From assembly GCF_042477335.2 (NCBI RefSeq), contig NC_091247.1, positions 227,254,001 to 227,318,000 of the forward strand: a stretch of DNA of 64,000 bases, given 5' to 3'. The notes beneath the pieces are model-generated. The model searched no databases. It saw only the letters and a program-made list of their open reading frames with translations, and was not told the origin of the DNA. Positions 45,908-56,900 of this stretch are shown here, in pieces. The stretch comes from Ovis canadensis. Taxonomy: Eukaryota; Chordata; Mammalia; Artiodactyla; Bovidae. Within the stretch, counting starts at the first letter, position 1. The number at the start of each line of letters is the position of its first letter. The position numbers and the translations under genes are program-made.

Positions 45908-46103
45908 TTTGGAGAAGGTAATGGCAACCCACTCCACTATTCTCGCTTGGAGAATCCCAGGGACAGAGGAGCTTGGTGCGCTGTCGTCTCTGGGGTCTGT
46001 TGGTAAAGTATCCGCCTGCAACGCAGGAGACCCATTTCGATTTCTGGACTCTATCGTCCATGGGGTCGCAAAGAGTTGGATACGACTGAGCGACTTTCAC
46101 TTC
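45908..46103 (+). mobile_element. Bov-tA/Bov-A composite SINE
   Basis: A tail-type segment (GAGAAGGTAATGGCAACCCA) precedes a head remnant (TTGGTAAAGTATCCGCCTGC) and the end TGGGGTCGCAAAGAGTTGGA. The order is rearranged from a simple SINE. It is the last repeat before the CpG island. Confidence 0.75.
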
Positions 46104-46729
46104 ATTACTGTACATGGTACCGCACTACTCAGGCAAAAGCATACGAATACACCTCTTGACCCTGGACAGTCGTATCTGTCCCACAGTTTAAAAAAACGCG
46201 TTTGCAGACGTCATCTTCGTTGATACCGACTAGCGGTGCAAAACGGCAAGTCCCTTCGCCTCTATGGCACCCACCGCGGAAAGGAAATACAAGCTGGCCG
46301 CGGAACAGAGGACGTCCGCTTCTCTCGTCCACGCCCGCGACCTTCCCTCCCGGGCTCCGCGTGTCCCAGACCTTCCGAGCATCCGCGGCCGGCGCGACGC
46401 AGGCACGTGGGGCAGCTCTCGTCCACGGCTGAGGCACCGAGCTCCCGAAGTGACGCTACCCGAGTTCACTCAAGCCTCCGGGGGACACGACCGCTCCCTT
46501 CTCCGAGCTCCAGCAACCCACCCGCACACCACGAGCGCCCGCCACGCTCCCCTACAGCCTCCGGTCTCCCACGCGCCTCCGGAACCCCGGCCGCGCCCAC
46601 AACCAGCAGCCAACCGCGCGCGACCGCCTCCAACGCGGACGGCGCCCACACGCGGCCGACGCACACAAGCCCCGCCCCCCGGCGCGGACTTCCTGCCGGA
46701 GCCAGAGCGTGGGTTGTGCGCTTGCGCGC

Positions 46730-46739
46730 GCGCATGCGA
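46730..46739. promoter_or_regulatory. NRF1-like site
   Basis: GCGCATGCGA sits in a run of alternating GC, one base from the NRF1 core. A second, perfect site lies 58 bp downstream. Confidence 0.5.
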
Positions 46740-46787
46740 AAGACGGGGAACGCGCCTTCGGCGACGGTTTTTTTCCAAAGCAGTTGG

Positions 46788-46797
46788 GCGCATGCGC
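46788..46797. promoter_or_regulatory. NRF1 site, perfect palindrome
   Basis: GCGCATGCGC is the exact self-complementary core of the NRF1 motif. It lies about 120 bp upstream of the inferred NUP50 transcription start, a usual distance for this factor. A third weaker match (GCGCTTGCGCAG) follows at about 46850. Confidence 0.6.
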
Positions 46798-46909
46798 TGC
46801 GAGAGGCCCGGCCGCTGCCGCGGGTAGTGCTGCCAACCGAGGCTCCGGCGCGCTTGCGCAGTAGCTGGACGCGGGCGTTTCTTTCCTCCCTTTTTTTTTT
46901 CGAATTGAT

Positions 46910-47234
46910 CGGGAGGGCTCGATTCGAGTTACAAAATGGCGGCCTGAGGTGTGTGGGGCCCTGTTCTCTCAGCCGTCTCCTGCTGAACGGACGGCTTACC
47001 TCCCCTCACTGCTCAACGCAGAGAAACGAGAGCCCCCCAACCCCGAAGGACATGCTGTTTGAGACTCAGGGGTTGCCGATCACCGAATCCTTCGAGGCTC
47101 TCAGCACACCAGAAACGACCGCGCGCCGCTTCAGACCCGAGTGCCGCGGCCGCCACCTCGCACCTGCTCGCCGCTGCGCACCCCGGCTTCGCCGCGCCCG
47201 CAACCCAGCGAGGGCCGCCGCAGCCACCGGAGAG
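46910..47234 (+). other. NUP50: NUP50 exon 1, non-coding (5' UTR); start approximate
   Basis: The 3' border is an AG|GTGAGG donor at 47234/47235, the best donor in the island, and it pairs with the acceptor at 50913-50914. The 5' end is inferred only from the YY1 site and the T-rich run before it. The exon contains an in-frame-open ATG at 47052 that reads through the splice (see the upstream ORF entry). Confidence 0.6.
46933..46943 (+). promoter_or_regulatory. YY1 site overlapping a 3-codon upstream ORF
   Basis: AAAATGGCGGC matches the YY1 consensus in the strand orientation commonly found just downstream of transcription starts. The same bases open a minimal reading frame ATG GCG GCC TGA (46936-46947). 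Its position suggests transcription begins shortly upstream, near the T-rich run at about 46885-46910. Confidence 0.6.
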
Positions 47235-48261
47235 GTGAGGGGCGGGCCGACTGGGCGGCACGGAAGGGGCGGGCGCCGGGTCTAAGAGAAGGAAGCCGGG
47301 CTCCGGGTGCCGGGCCCGGGCCTGAAACGAGGAGCCAGAGGAGGGTGGAGCGCGGTGCGGGGCGCCGGCTGGGGACGCGGCGCTTGAGGGAGCGGAGGAG
47401 GGTGGGGCGCGGTGTCGGCCGCGACGCACCCCGGCGGGGTGTTTGTGAGGCCGGGCTCTGGGCCGGCCTGTCGGGGCTGCGGTGTCCGACTTGGGGACGG
47501 CCGGGCCCGGGCGCGGGGCCCCTGCGGCCCCGGCGGAGGCGGGAGCCGGAGAGGCGAGGGGCCGTCCTGGCTCGGTGTGTTCCCTCGCGCTTCTTTCCGG
47601 TGCTCGTCTCGCTCCGCTCCTTCCACCACCCTCCTCCTGTACTGCAGCCACAGGCCACTGATCACTTGACTCCGTTCGATTAAGAAGCAATGTTCGAGGA
47701 TTCCGTTTTCCCCGAGCGTTTCAGTCTCCGGGGGCCGGCCCCAGGTTCCATTTTTCCTCCGGGGATCACGGTGTCAAGTATGTTCCAATCTGTTCCCGTC
47801 TTAGAGTAGACCGACGTGGACCGAAGTCACCCCAAGGTGGGGCAGCCCGCGGTGGCAGAGATCACAGAATTCCCTGAGCAGGCACGCATAAGGTTTCCCC
47901 AATTACCGAAAGTTTTCGATTTTCCTGTCCCGAGGTATGCCTCATACCCAGTAATCATGTCATGATTTGGTGCCTCCTAAACCACAAGCCCACATTTTTT
48001 TTTTTACGTTCTTAGATCTTAACACTGAAAGACTGGAGGTGCCAGGCTTTGTTCTAAGTACGTTACCGGCACTTTTTCCCTTTTTCAAAGAAATGTGATT
48101 GTCTGAAGTACCATGCTTTGAAATAAAACATGGATTTGGTAAAGTCTTGTTTAGAGCCCGGTTCATAATTCAAGTTAATTTTGTTTTTCCACACTGCAAC
48201 CTTCAAGTTAGGGAGGGAAGGTGTTTTAGAGCCTTTGTTTCTGACAGAGCTTTTCTCTTTG

Positions 48262-48440
48262 AAAAGATATATTGAGTCCTACCTCGGTTCCAGCCACTCC
48301 TCTAAGCTAAGCTTTTTGTTTATAAATTTCACAGCACCTCCCTGTTGTGAAGTAAAGAAACGGAGGCACAAAAATGAAATAATTTGCCCAAGGTCTTCAA
48401 CAACACCATGGCAAAACTGGATGCTAACATTTTGTAGTTT
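48262..48440 (-). repeat. MIR SINE fragment
   Basis: The strand shown reads like the complement of MIR: a decayed gaggaaactgaggcacaga-type core followed by a TTGCCCAAGGTC match at about 48387-48398. It lies in NUP50 intron 1. Confidence 0.6.
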
Positions 48441-49524
48441 TCTCAATTTTGCAGTGTCCCAGATCTCTGATTCTAGATCCTCTATTGTGGAGGGGGGCGG
48501 GTTTTCAGGTACCTGAGTGAGTGAAACAAAGATACCTGCCCTCTGGTTATTCTTTGATTTGATAAAAATGGAGATTGGATAAATATGGAATAGGAAATGA
48601 ATTGGCTGTATTAATTTAGGTTCTTTGACTATGCCGGTTGTCTTCAGTTGTGGCTATGGGTTAGGTGTTAACAGTTTTAACACTGAAAAGTTTTTGCACT
48701 TTCAGCTCCACTCCTTTTTGCCTGTTAATAACTAGTTAGGTTACCAAGTTAATAGCAAAAAGACTGTTTGGGTTTCTCCCCTCTTCTGCCCTCTGCTGGA
48801 GGTGTTAGTTACTGAATGGGAAAATGGCCCAAAAGAGCCCACACAGAGGCCTGGCCTCCGAACAGTTAAAGTTTACTAAGAATTTATGCGGAAGGGTACC
48901 TTGTTTGTTTTCTGGATGACAAGATTAATAGCAAAACTTGACCGAGTGTTTGGAATGGAGGCATTAAAAAAGATTTGCAAGTAATGACAAAATTATGTTA
49001 ATTCTCACGTTTTAGAATCTGGGACTTTAAAGCCATTTATTCTGTAATCAGAAAAAAAGCACTTGGTAAAAGAAAAATTCAGAGATTATTAGGAGATTAT
49101 TAAAAGCTGAAAATTGCTATGTGATTATCCTACCAGGGGATAGGATTTTGGAGGACTTTGGAATGCTGGCATTTGAATTTTATGTTACAGATCATACTGT
49201 GCCCCATGGGTGATGTGTCAGTTTGTATCTTAATGACCAGGAGCTTCTAGAAACTTCTCTGGTGGGTTGTGGTCTTGAGGGCAAATAAGAGTGGGGAAGG
49301 ACTAGGAAGGAAGCTAGGCTGGTTTTCAAGAACCCTGGCTAGTGTTCCAGGCTAATCAGTAAATCTCTGGGCAAGGTAAGGAGTTTTTTGGCCCATTTAA
49401 TTGATGTTAGGGAAGAGCCAAGCACAACACTCACAGTGGAGCTCTCCATTGATTGTTTCAGATTTTAATAGCAACAGATACACATCTTAGGATCAGAAAA
49501 TAAACTGGAAATTTTAAGGTGTGA

Positions 49525-49562
49525 ATACATGGAGTCGGACACAGCTTAGCGACTAAACAACA
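49525..49562 (+). repeat. BovB/Bov-tA 3'-end scrap
   Basis: GGAGTCGGACACAGCTTAGC plus the AACAACAAC-type end matches the shared 3' tail of BovB and Bov-tA. The rest of the element is missing. Confidence 0.55.
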
Positions 49563-49619
49563 ACAAGCCTTGAATAGAAGTTGAGCTGATGGCTTCTTAT
49601 TCTTTTTTGGGGATTTTTT

Positions 49620-49686
49620 TGTTTGTTTTAAATTTATTTTTTAATTGGATGCCAATTGCTTTACAATGTTATGTTGGTTTCTGCTG
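49620..49686 (-). mobile_element. L1 3'-end fragment
   Basis: An A/T-rich stretch ending in TTGCTTTACAATGTTATG resembles the complement of the ruminant L1 3' UTR (consensus tail around acaatattgtaaag). Confidence 0.5.
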
Positions 49687-49749
49687 CTGGTGGCTTGTTA
49701 GTGAAGAATTAAGAATTCTAAGAATGTTAACACAGTCATGTTAATCATA

Positions 49750-50235
49750 TTTTGAACTGTCCTCAACATATGTTGGGATTATGTCACAATAAACCCATGG
49801 TAAGTTGAAAGTACTGTAAGTCGAAAATGCATTTAGTACATCAAACCTACTGAAGATCATAGCCCAGCCTACCTTAAAAGTGCTCAGACATTAGCCTACT
49901 GTTGGGCAGAATCAACTGACACAAAGACTGTTTTATAGTAATGTTGAGTATCTCATAATTTTTTGAATACTATACTGAAAATGAAAATCAGAATAGTTAT
50001 ATGGGTACAGAATGGTTGTAAGTATATCCGTGGTGTGGTGGCTTGGCTAGCTGGCTGGGAGCTGTGGCTTGTTGCCACTGCCCAGGATCACAGGAAAATA
50101 TCATACCTTATGTTGCTGGCCTGAGAAAAAGTCAAAATCTAAAGGAAGGTTTCTACCTAACGAGTGTTGCTTTTCCACTATCATAAACTTGAAAACTTGC
50201 AAGATGAACCCTTGAAGTCAGGGACCATCTGTACT
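49750..50235. mobile_element. Old DNA transposon, TcMar-Tigger-like
   Basis: The diagnostic strings are GTAAGTTGAAAG, TGTAAGTCGAAAATGCATTT, AGCCTACCTTAAAAGTGCTC and GGTACAGAATGGTTGTAAGT, with an end near GGGACCATCTGTA. They match a mammal-wide non-autonomous DNA transposon that I place in the Tigger group from memory. The subfamily is uncertain. It is fully inside NUP50 intron 1. Confidence 0.6.
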
Positions 50236-50674
50236 CTTGTAGTGAAAATAATAACTCATTCACATTCTTGACTAAGGTCAAACTTTACTAAATATCCTTA
50301 AGAGAATTTTAAATATTAAAAATATCTTGCCTATAGCCAGGCTGTGTATAAATGTAATTTGCATGGAGTTAAGTTAATTGAGCATTTGTTGTTTATTATG
50401 CAGTTCTGTAGATTTCTGATTTTTAAAAATCAGTGTATGATCAGCATTTTTTCAAATGGAGTTGTTTTATTGTTTTTCACTGTGCCTTAGAAGACCTCGC
50501 TGCCTTCTCCTGTAATTTTTGTTGGATTTGTGACACTGGGAGCCTAACAATGTTATACCATTCTCGTTAAAGAAGTGCCTACTGGTATCAGGAATATCTC
50601 ATTTCATGCTAAAGTAAATTTTAAAAATTTGTTGTAAGAGTTAAATCATGTTTTAGAAAAGCAGACTTACTACT

Positions 50675-50885
50675 GGGTGCGTTGGTGGCTCATTGGTAAA
50701 GAACCCGCTTGCCAGTGCAGGAGACGTGGGTTTAATCCCTAGACTGGGGAGATCCCCTAGAGAAGGAAATGGCAACCCTCTCCTGTATTCTTGCCTGGTA
50801 AATCCTAAGGACAGAGGAGACTGGCGGGCTATTGTCCAAAAGGTTGCAAAGAGTTGGACATGACTGAGCGACTTAACAACAAAAG
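50675..50885 (+). mobile_element. Bov-tA SINE in NUP50 intron 1, next to exon 2
   Basis: A tRNA-Glu-derived head (GTGGCTCATTGGTAAAGAAC) is followed by the BovB-derived tail ending GACTGAGCGACTTAACAACA. It is flanked by the duplication CTTACTACT at 50666-50674 and 50886-50894. The downstream duplication ends 20 nt before the NUP50 exon 2 acceptor. Confidence 0.88.
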
Positions 50886-50924
50886 CTTACTACTTCTAAT
50901 CTTTTTACCTTTAGGTTCAAAAAA

Positions 50925-50993
50925 ATGGCCAAAAGAATCGCCGAGAAGGAATTGACAGATAGGAATTGGGATCAAGAAGATGAAGCAGAAGAG
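50925..50993 (+). CDS. NUP50: NUP50 coding exon 2 (residues 1-23)
   Basis: The acceptor TTTAG ends at 50914 and the ATG lies 10 nt into the exon. The translation [15 protein letters not shown] and the following acidic stretch (DQEDEAEE) match the NUP50 N-terminus that contacts importin-alpha. The donor GAG|GTAAAA is phase 0. Ile5 replaces a residue I recall as Asn in human. Confidence 0.96.
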
Positions 50994-53900
50994 GTAAAAA
51001 GTGCTTTCCCTAAGAATGATTTCCTGCTACTTCCAAATTTAAATTTGTTTTGTGATTCCTCGTGAAGACTTTGTTGTAAAAATAAAAGGCCTTTTCAACA
51101 TCATCCTGATGTTGAAGCTGAAACTCCAGTACCTAGGCCACCTGATGCAAAGAGCTGACTCATTGGAAAAGACCCTGATGCTGGGAAAGATTGGGGGCAG
51201 GAGGAGAAGGGGACGACAGAGGATGAGATGGTTGGATGGCAACACTGACTCAATGGATATGGGTTTGGGTGGACTCCGGGAGTTGGTGACGAACAGGGAG
51301 GCCTGGTGTGCTGCGATTCATGGGGTCGCTGAGTCAGACATGCCTGAGCAACTGAATGGAACTGAACTGGAAATAATACGGTTTCTTATGATCTGTGCTT
51401 AGTATAGAAATTGAAGGGTGTGCTTTTCGATTAGTGACTATTCCTTCAATACTCTACTCCTTTGTAGAATCACCTTCCTCCTGAATTTCATATAGCATTT
51501 CGTTGCGCACACTCAGCCCATGGTTTTAGTCCAGATTGAAGGCTGAGTAAATAATCTAGTTATAAAGTAAATTTGAAAAGTGTTTTACCACCAGTGTCTT
51601 AGTTTGCCATACTCACAGTTTTAGATTTTAGAAGATTGAGGTTGCCTCCCTTACTGTACTGCTTCTGGGAGTCCTGTTTTATTTCATATTAAAGATCTGA
51701 GACACTCTCCACCCCCAACTGGGTTAACAGGAATAGAATTTAGATGGCCTAGTTTCTTTCCTAACAAAAATGGTCTTCCCTGAGGAAACCTTTTAATTTT
51801 TCTCTTAAAAAGAATAAAACACAGCTGCATTTCTGAAATGGCTCATCAGCAGTTTGATTTTCCCAGGCCAGTTCACTGACCAAGCCTGAACCAAGTTAGC
51901 CTTTCAAGTTAAAAGAAGTGTGCTAAGTTAAAAAATATACATATAGTTTGCAGAAGCATTTCCAAGATAATTCTTAGACTGCTGTTTTCTTTCTTTTTTA
52001 ATCTGTTTTCTAGTACTAATATTTTTCCTTTACAAATATGTGTACTAATATTTTTAGGGAAACCAAAACACAAGTATGGGCTTATAAAGAAGTGTTTTTA
52101 ACAATTCTGACTGACTTGGTACTTTTTAAGCACATCTTTGGTAACTAAGTTTTTTCCATGTTTTAGGCTATAGTCACGTTCCAGGCCTACCACATAATGA
52201 TTTGTTTTGACATTAAAATATTTCAGAAATGAAAGAACTTCCATTTGGATAGATTCTAATGAAATGTGGGTGGAAGGACATTACATTTGAGTCAGGTGTA
52301 GTCAGATGATCGCTTCTGTGGGTTCAGAGATTCCAAAGTTTATCTGAAATAAGTATAGAAGAGAACTTTTTACGGCAAATATTTTATACCATTCCTCTAA
52401 GGTAAAAGAAGGGGTGAAGTAAAGCCAAAGATTTTCAGCAAATTTCCAACAGGTCACTTAGAGTCCCAGGTCCCTCAGAGGTCTTCTGGATCATGGGCAA
52501 ATGGGCAGAGCTGTTCTTTAAAATAATGTGTATTATGAACTTAATTTTTTAAAACTATAGTAGTAAGATGCTAGCTCTGACATCTGGGTAATGTCTTTGA
52601 ATATATTTGAAGAATTGATCATGAACAGTTTTGTGCCAAGGTTTTGATGGTCTTACTCTTCTTAGAAAGTTGATGTATGCACTCTTCTCTCTGAATTGTG
52701 ATTCGAAATCTGGATTTGTAGTTTCTGAAACATTTCTGATTCACCTGACTAGCAATGAAATTCATAAGACAGATAAGAGACATAAACTTTAGTTTAATAT
52801 ATGCTCTCCATAATTCGTGTTACCAGTATTAACAGTACTTAAAACCCAGATGATATATCAGTTTGTCTTGGTCTAGCTTTTTAAAAGTTCAGCATTTTAC
52901 CTTCTTTTTGCCCTTTTCTTATTGCTGTTTAATTTGTGCACTCCTGCAGGTGGGAACGTTTTCGGTGGCCAGTGAGGAAGTCTTGAAGAATAGAGCCATA
53001 AAGAAAGCAAAGCGTAGGAATGTTGGATTCGAAGTGAGTGTTTCCTGGTTCTAAACACTAATTTTATTTCTGAGTTGTAGAGTATTTCCACCTCTGGGAG
53101 CAATCAGATCAATAAATGCTTTTTTTAAAAAAATTAACGTTTATGTAATCTATCAAGAATGCCTTTTAAAAATGTATAATGGTTTATCATTGGAGAAGGA
53201 AATGGCAACCCATTCCAGTATTCTTGCCTGGAGATTCCCATGGACAGGGGAGCCTGATGGGCTACAGTCCGCAGGGTCACAGAGAGTCAGTGAGACAGCA
53301 CACAGCACACCATCGCCATCGCTATCCACTCGTTTATCAGGGGGCATTTAGGGCGTTTCCCCGTGTTGACTATTGTAAATAGTGCTGTGGTGAATTTTGG
53401 GGTGCGTGTATCTTTGAATTATAGTTTTGTTTGGATAAATGCCCAGGAGTGGGATTGCTAAATTGTATGGTAGTTCTATTTTTTTTTTTAATGAACATTC
53501 ATACTTTCCTCCTTCAGTGGCTGTACCCATTTACATTCCTGCCAGCAGTGTAGGAAGGCACGTTTTTCTCCGTGTCTTCTCCAGCATTTATTAATTGTAG
53601 ACTTTTCGATGACAGCCATTCTGACCTGTGTGAAGTGATACCTCATTGTAGTGTTGATTTGTGTTTCTGTAATAATTAGTGATGTTGGACATTTTTTTTA
53701 CATGCCTGTTGATCATCTGTATATCTTCTTTGGGGCAATGTCTATTTAGACCTTTTGTCTGTTTTTTGATTGAGTTAATAAATGCTTTTTAAAATGCTTA
53801 GTTCACTTGTGCACAAGCTTGGTGAAGACCATGGGAGATGTAACAGAGAATAAATGACATCTGTGCCTTACAGGGAGCTTATCCAGTTGGGGAATTAGAA

Positions 53901-56900
53901 ATAGATGTGGACAAATTCAAGCTGTGCTCTAGTATGAAGTGGAAAAATGAATATAGTAATTGGAAAGCAAGGGAAGTGGGTGTCGGGAAGAAGACAGGAA
54001 AATGTAAGATATTCTAAGTCTTCTCTGCTTCCTAGGATTGGAGTGTGGGTGGGTACTACCTTTTAGACCAACAGAAGCGTTTCCCATTTGGTGTTCCTGC
54101 TAGTGTGTGTTGGTGTTCAGTTGCTCAGTTGTGTCCGACTCTGCGACCCATGGACTGCAGCCCACCAGGCTCCCCTCTCCTTCCCCATCCTTCCGAGCTT
54201 GCTCAGTTCATGTCCATTGGGTCGGAGATGCCATCCAGTCGTCTCTTGTCGGCCCCTTCTCCTGCCTTCAATCTTGCGCAGCATCAGGGTCTTCGCATCA
54301 GGTGGACAGAGTATTGGAGCTTCAACATCAGCATCAGTCCTTCTAATGAATATTCAAAATGGATTTCCTTTACAGTTGACTGGTTTGATCTCCTTGCAGT
54401 TCAAGGGACTGTCAAGAGTCTTCTCTAACACCACAGTTCAGAAGCATCAATTCTTTGGCTTTCAGCCTTCTTTATGGTCCAACTCTCACATCCTTACATG
54501 ATTACTGGAAAAATCATACCTTTGACTAGATGGACCTTTGTTGACAAAGTAATGTCTCTGCTTTTTAATATGCTGTCTAGGTTTGCCATAGCTGTTTCCT
54601 GGCAAAATATTTCATTCTTGTGTTCAAAAAGATAAAATGTGAGTTATAATTCATGAACTGAAATCGTGGCTCCGTGTTCAGCAATCACTCCATGTTTAAC
54701 AGCTCTTCATCCCAGACCTGTGAGTGCTGTCTTGGTGACCTGGACGTCTCTTGTCAGTCAAGAGAGGCTTGTTTGAACAGCCTGGGTGGCATCCTTGGAA
54801 TAAACCTGCTCAGCTGCATTTCTGTGGTGGCTTTGTTCAATTTTTCATTATTCTGAGTTATTTTCTGGCCTAATGTCATTCTTAAGACTGGTGACTGGTT
54901 GGATGTAGGTCTTGAGCCAAGTAATATTTGATAGCTCTTTCATGGAGAAGATATAGAGGCGAAGGGACTTCATGAGGAAATTACTGATTTTGTTTTAGAA
55001 AAGTATTTCAGGGCCTGTGGTGTATCCACATGGAGTTCTCTAGGAAACCATTAGGTATACTGGCTGGGCACTCAACAGGAGTTGGGAGATGGCTGCAGCT
55101 CTGGTAAGTTTCCTGTCCAGGAGTTCGAAGCCATGGGGGCTGCTGGGAAGAGGCCTGAGAGCAGGAACTTGTGGCCAGGACCTGATGCCTGGGAAGATAG
55201 GCTTGGGGAGGGCCAGGCCAACTGTTGCGTGCGAGTGACAGTGACGAGGTAGAGACGGTGCAGAGCACGCTGCCGAGAGCAGCTTTCGAATGTCAGGAAG
55301 TGTGCCGGACACCGCCAAAGCACCAGAGTTCTGTACAGTGAACACAGGCTGAAAGCGCCAGAAGTTCGTAGGAAATTGTAAGTAGTGGGTAAAATGCTTT
55401 TAGTGAACCTAACTTGATGTTTCTATAACTTCCTTAGGCACTTGGTCTTTGAATAGTATATGGAAAGTCTTTCATTTGGGGTTTAGTTACGTTGAGCATG
55501 TGTTTTATTTATAGTTCTGTAGCTGGTGGTGAGTCCATAAATTTATTTGAGTTAGTCTTTTTTACCTTCTATATCATAAATAGGTTTTTAAGAATTATTT
55601 CACTCTAGATTCCATCTATCCTTCCTGTTATATGAAGGCAGTTTCAGCTTGCAAAGCTATCGTTATGAGTAAAATCCGTGTTCTGTCTCTGCTTGCACTG
55701 GCAGTTTCCTTTAATGCTGGTTGCACAAGGGTTGTGGGTACTGTTTAGCCAAGAGAATACTGCCATTTGCTTGCTTATTTGGAAACAAAAAGAGTTACCT
55801 AATGTGTGTTCTTTCTTTATTTTTTAGTCTGATGGTGGAGGGGCCTTTAAAGGTTTTAAAGGTTTGGTTGCATCTTCTGGAGGAGGAGGGTTTTCTGGAT
55901 TTGGTAATGGTGCTGGAGGGAAGCCTCTGGAAGGACTGTCAAACGGAAACAGCATAACTAGTGCCCCTCCCTTCTCCAGCATGAGGACAGCAACTGAGAC
56001 CAAGGCCACCTTCGGTAAGTGGGCTCTTCTTCCCCTGTCTTAACCTGTGTAAGGATAATCTATAAAAAGTAGTTTTGAAAGTTTTTTTTTTTTTTTTTGA
56101 CTTTTCTCTGGGTTCTGCAGCTGTAGGAGCAAGAACACAGTAATGATGAAAGGGACAAAAATTAGGGAGCTTTTGGCTAATTACAGAGTGAGTAGAGTAC
56201 AGGCCAAAATAGCCTGGGTTCTCTTCTGCCAGTTACCAGCTCTTTACTTTACCTTGGTAAAGTTCCTTAACCTTTGAGTTTCCAAATCTTCCGTCAACTG
56301 TGAAATTAATATGACCTCAGAATTGACCTAAGGATCAGAAGAGAAATAGAAGCTCTTAGTGGCCCCTAGGTGAAGGCCTCCCATCCCTCCACCTCATTCA
56401 TTATAATGTACCAAGGATTTCCTCTGTGCCACACACCTGCATTCCCAGGCTCGGTTTATTTTGCCCCAGACATGTTGATTGCCTCATCCTGTTTTGAGGA
56501 AATTACTCAAGAATCTTGGAATTAGTGACAGAGAATGGGCTTGTGGGTTAAAATCTCTGATTCTTGGAAGTGATCCTGACTCATTGGATCATACTTAGCA
56601 AATTATTCTAAGAGTGTATACTGTTTAATTTAAATTTGGCAAAGTGTTTAGTATGATTAAAATAAGCACTTCTGTTAAGATTTTAACTGCATTAATATAT
56701 GTTCCTACAACCTTGGGGGTTAAGTTTTATACTAACTATTTTGACAGTTTTAGGTGAAGTGGGCATCCTTTTGAAGGAAAAGATTATTTTAAAATGACAG
56801 GTTTAATGCAAGCATGTGAAAATATATATATGTATATATATACACACACATTCACATATATATGTAAAATGTTTGATTTGATTTTTGTAATAACTAGTTT

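Larger units (their letters stand above)
46200..47650. promoter_or_regulatory. CpG island and promoter of NUP50, probably bidirectional
   Basis: A GC-rich, CpG-dense block stands out sharply from the AT-rich surroundings and ends just after exon 1. It lacks an obvious TATA box and carries NRF1-like palindromes, ETS-like TTCCTG/CTTCCG motifs and a YY1 site, a typical housekeeping layout. The island extends about 700 bp upstream of the likely NUP50 start. This fits divergent transcription; human has a divergent lncRNA at this locus (NUP50-DT, from memory). The long open frames across the island on both strands look like products of GC content. Confidence 0.88.
47235..49619 (+). other. NUP50 intron 1, 5' part, mostly unique sequence
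   Basis: Apart from a MIR-like fragment (48262-48440) and a shorter MIR-like trace near 48030-48075, I recognise no repeats or genes. The first 450 bp still belong to the CpG island. Confidence 0.6.
47052..50962 (+). other. Upstream ORF of NUP50 mRNA (spliced, 76 codons), overlaps main start
   Basis: ATG at 47052 begins exactly 61 whole codons up to the exon 1 donor at 47234. Spliced to 50915 it continues for 15 more codons to TAG at 50960-50962, passing over the NUP50 ATG (50925) in another frame. Context at -3 is G and at +4 is C, so initiation would be moderate. It exists only if exon 1 includes 47052 and this donor is used. Nothing marks the peptide as functional; a role in lowering translation is an inference. 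Confidence 0.4.

Noticed and set aside
46236..47690. Long open frames on both strands of the CpG island (up to 349 codons + and 225 codons -)
   Set aside because: They overlap each other in several frames, are low-complexity Arg/Pro/Ala/Gly, and lack any recognisable domain. High GC removes stop codons by chance.
55008..55345. Overlapping minus-strand frames (86-101 codons) in NUP50 intron 3
   Set aside because: No start context, domain or splice evidence; they overlap each other in different frames.
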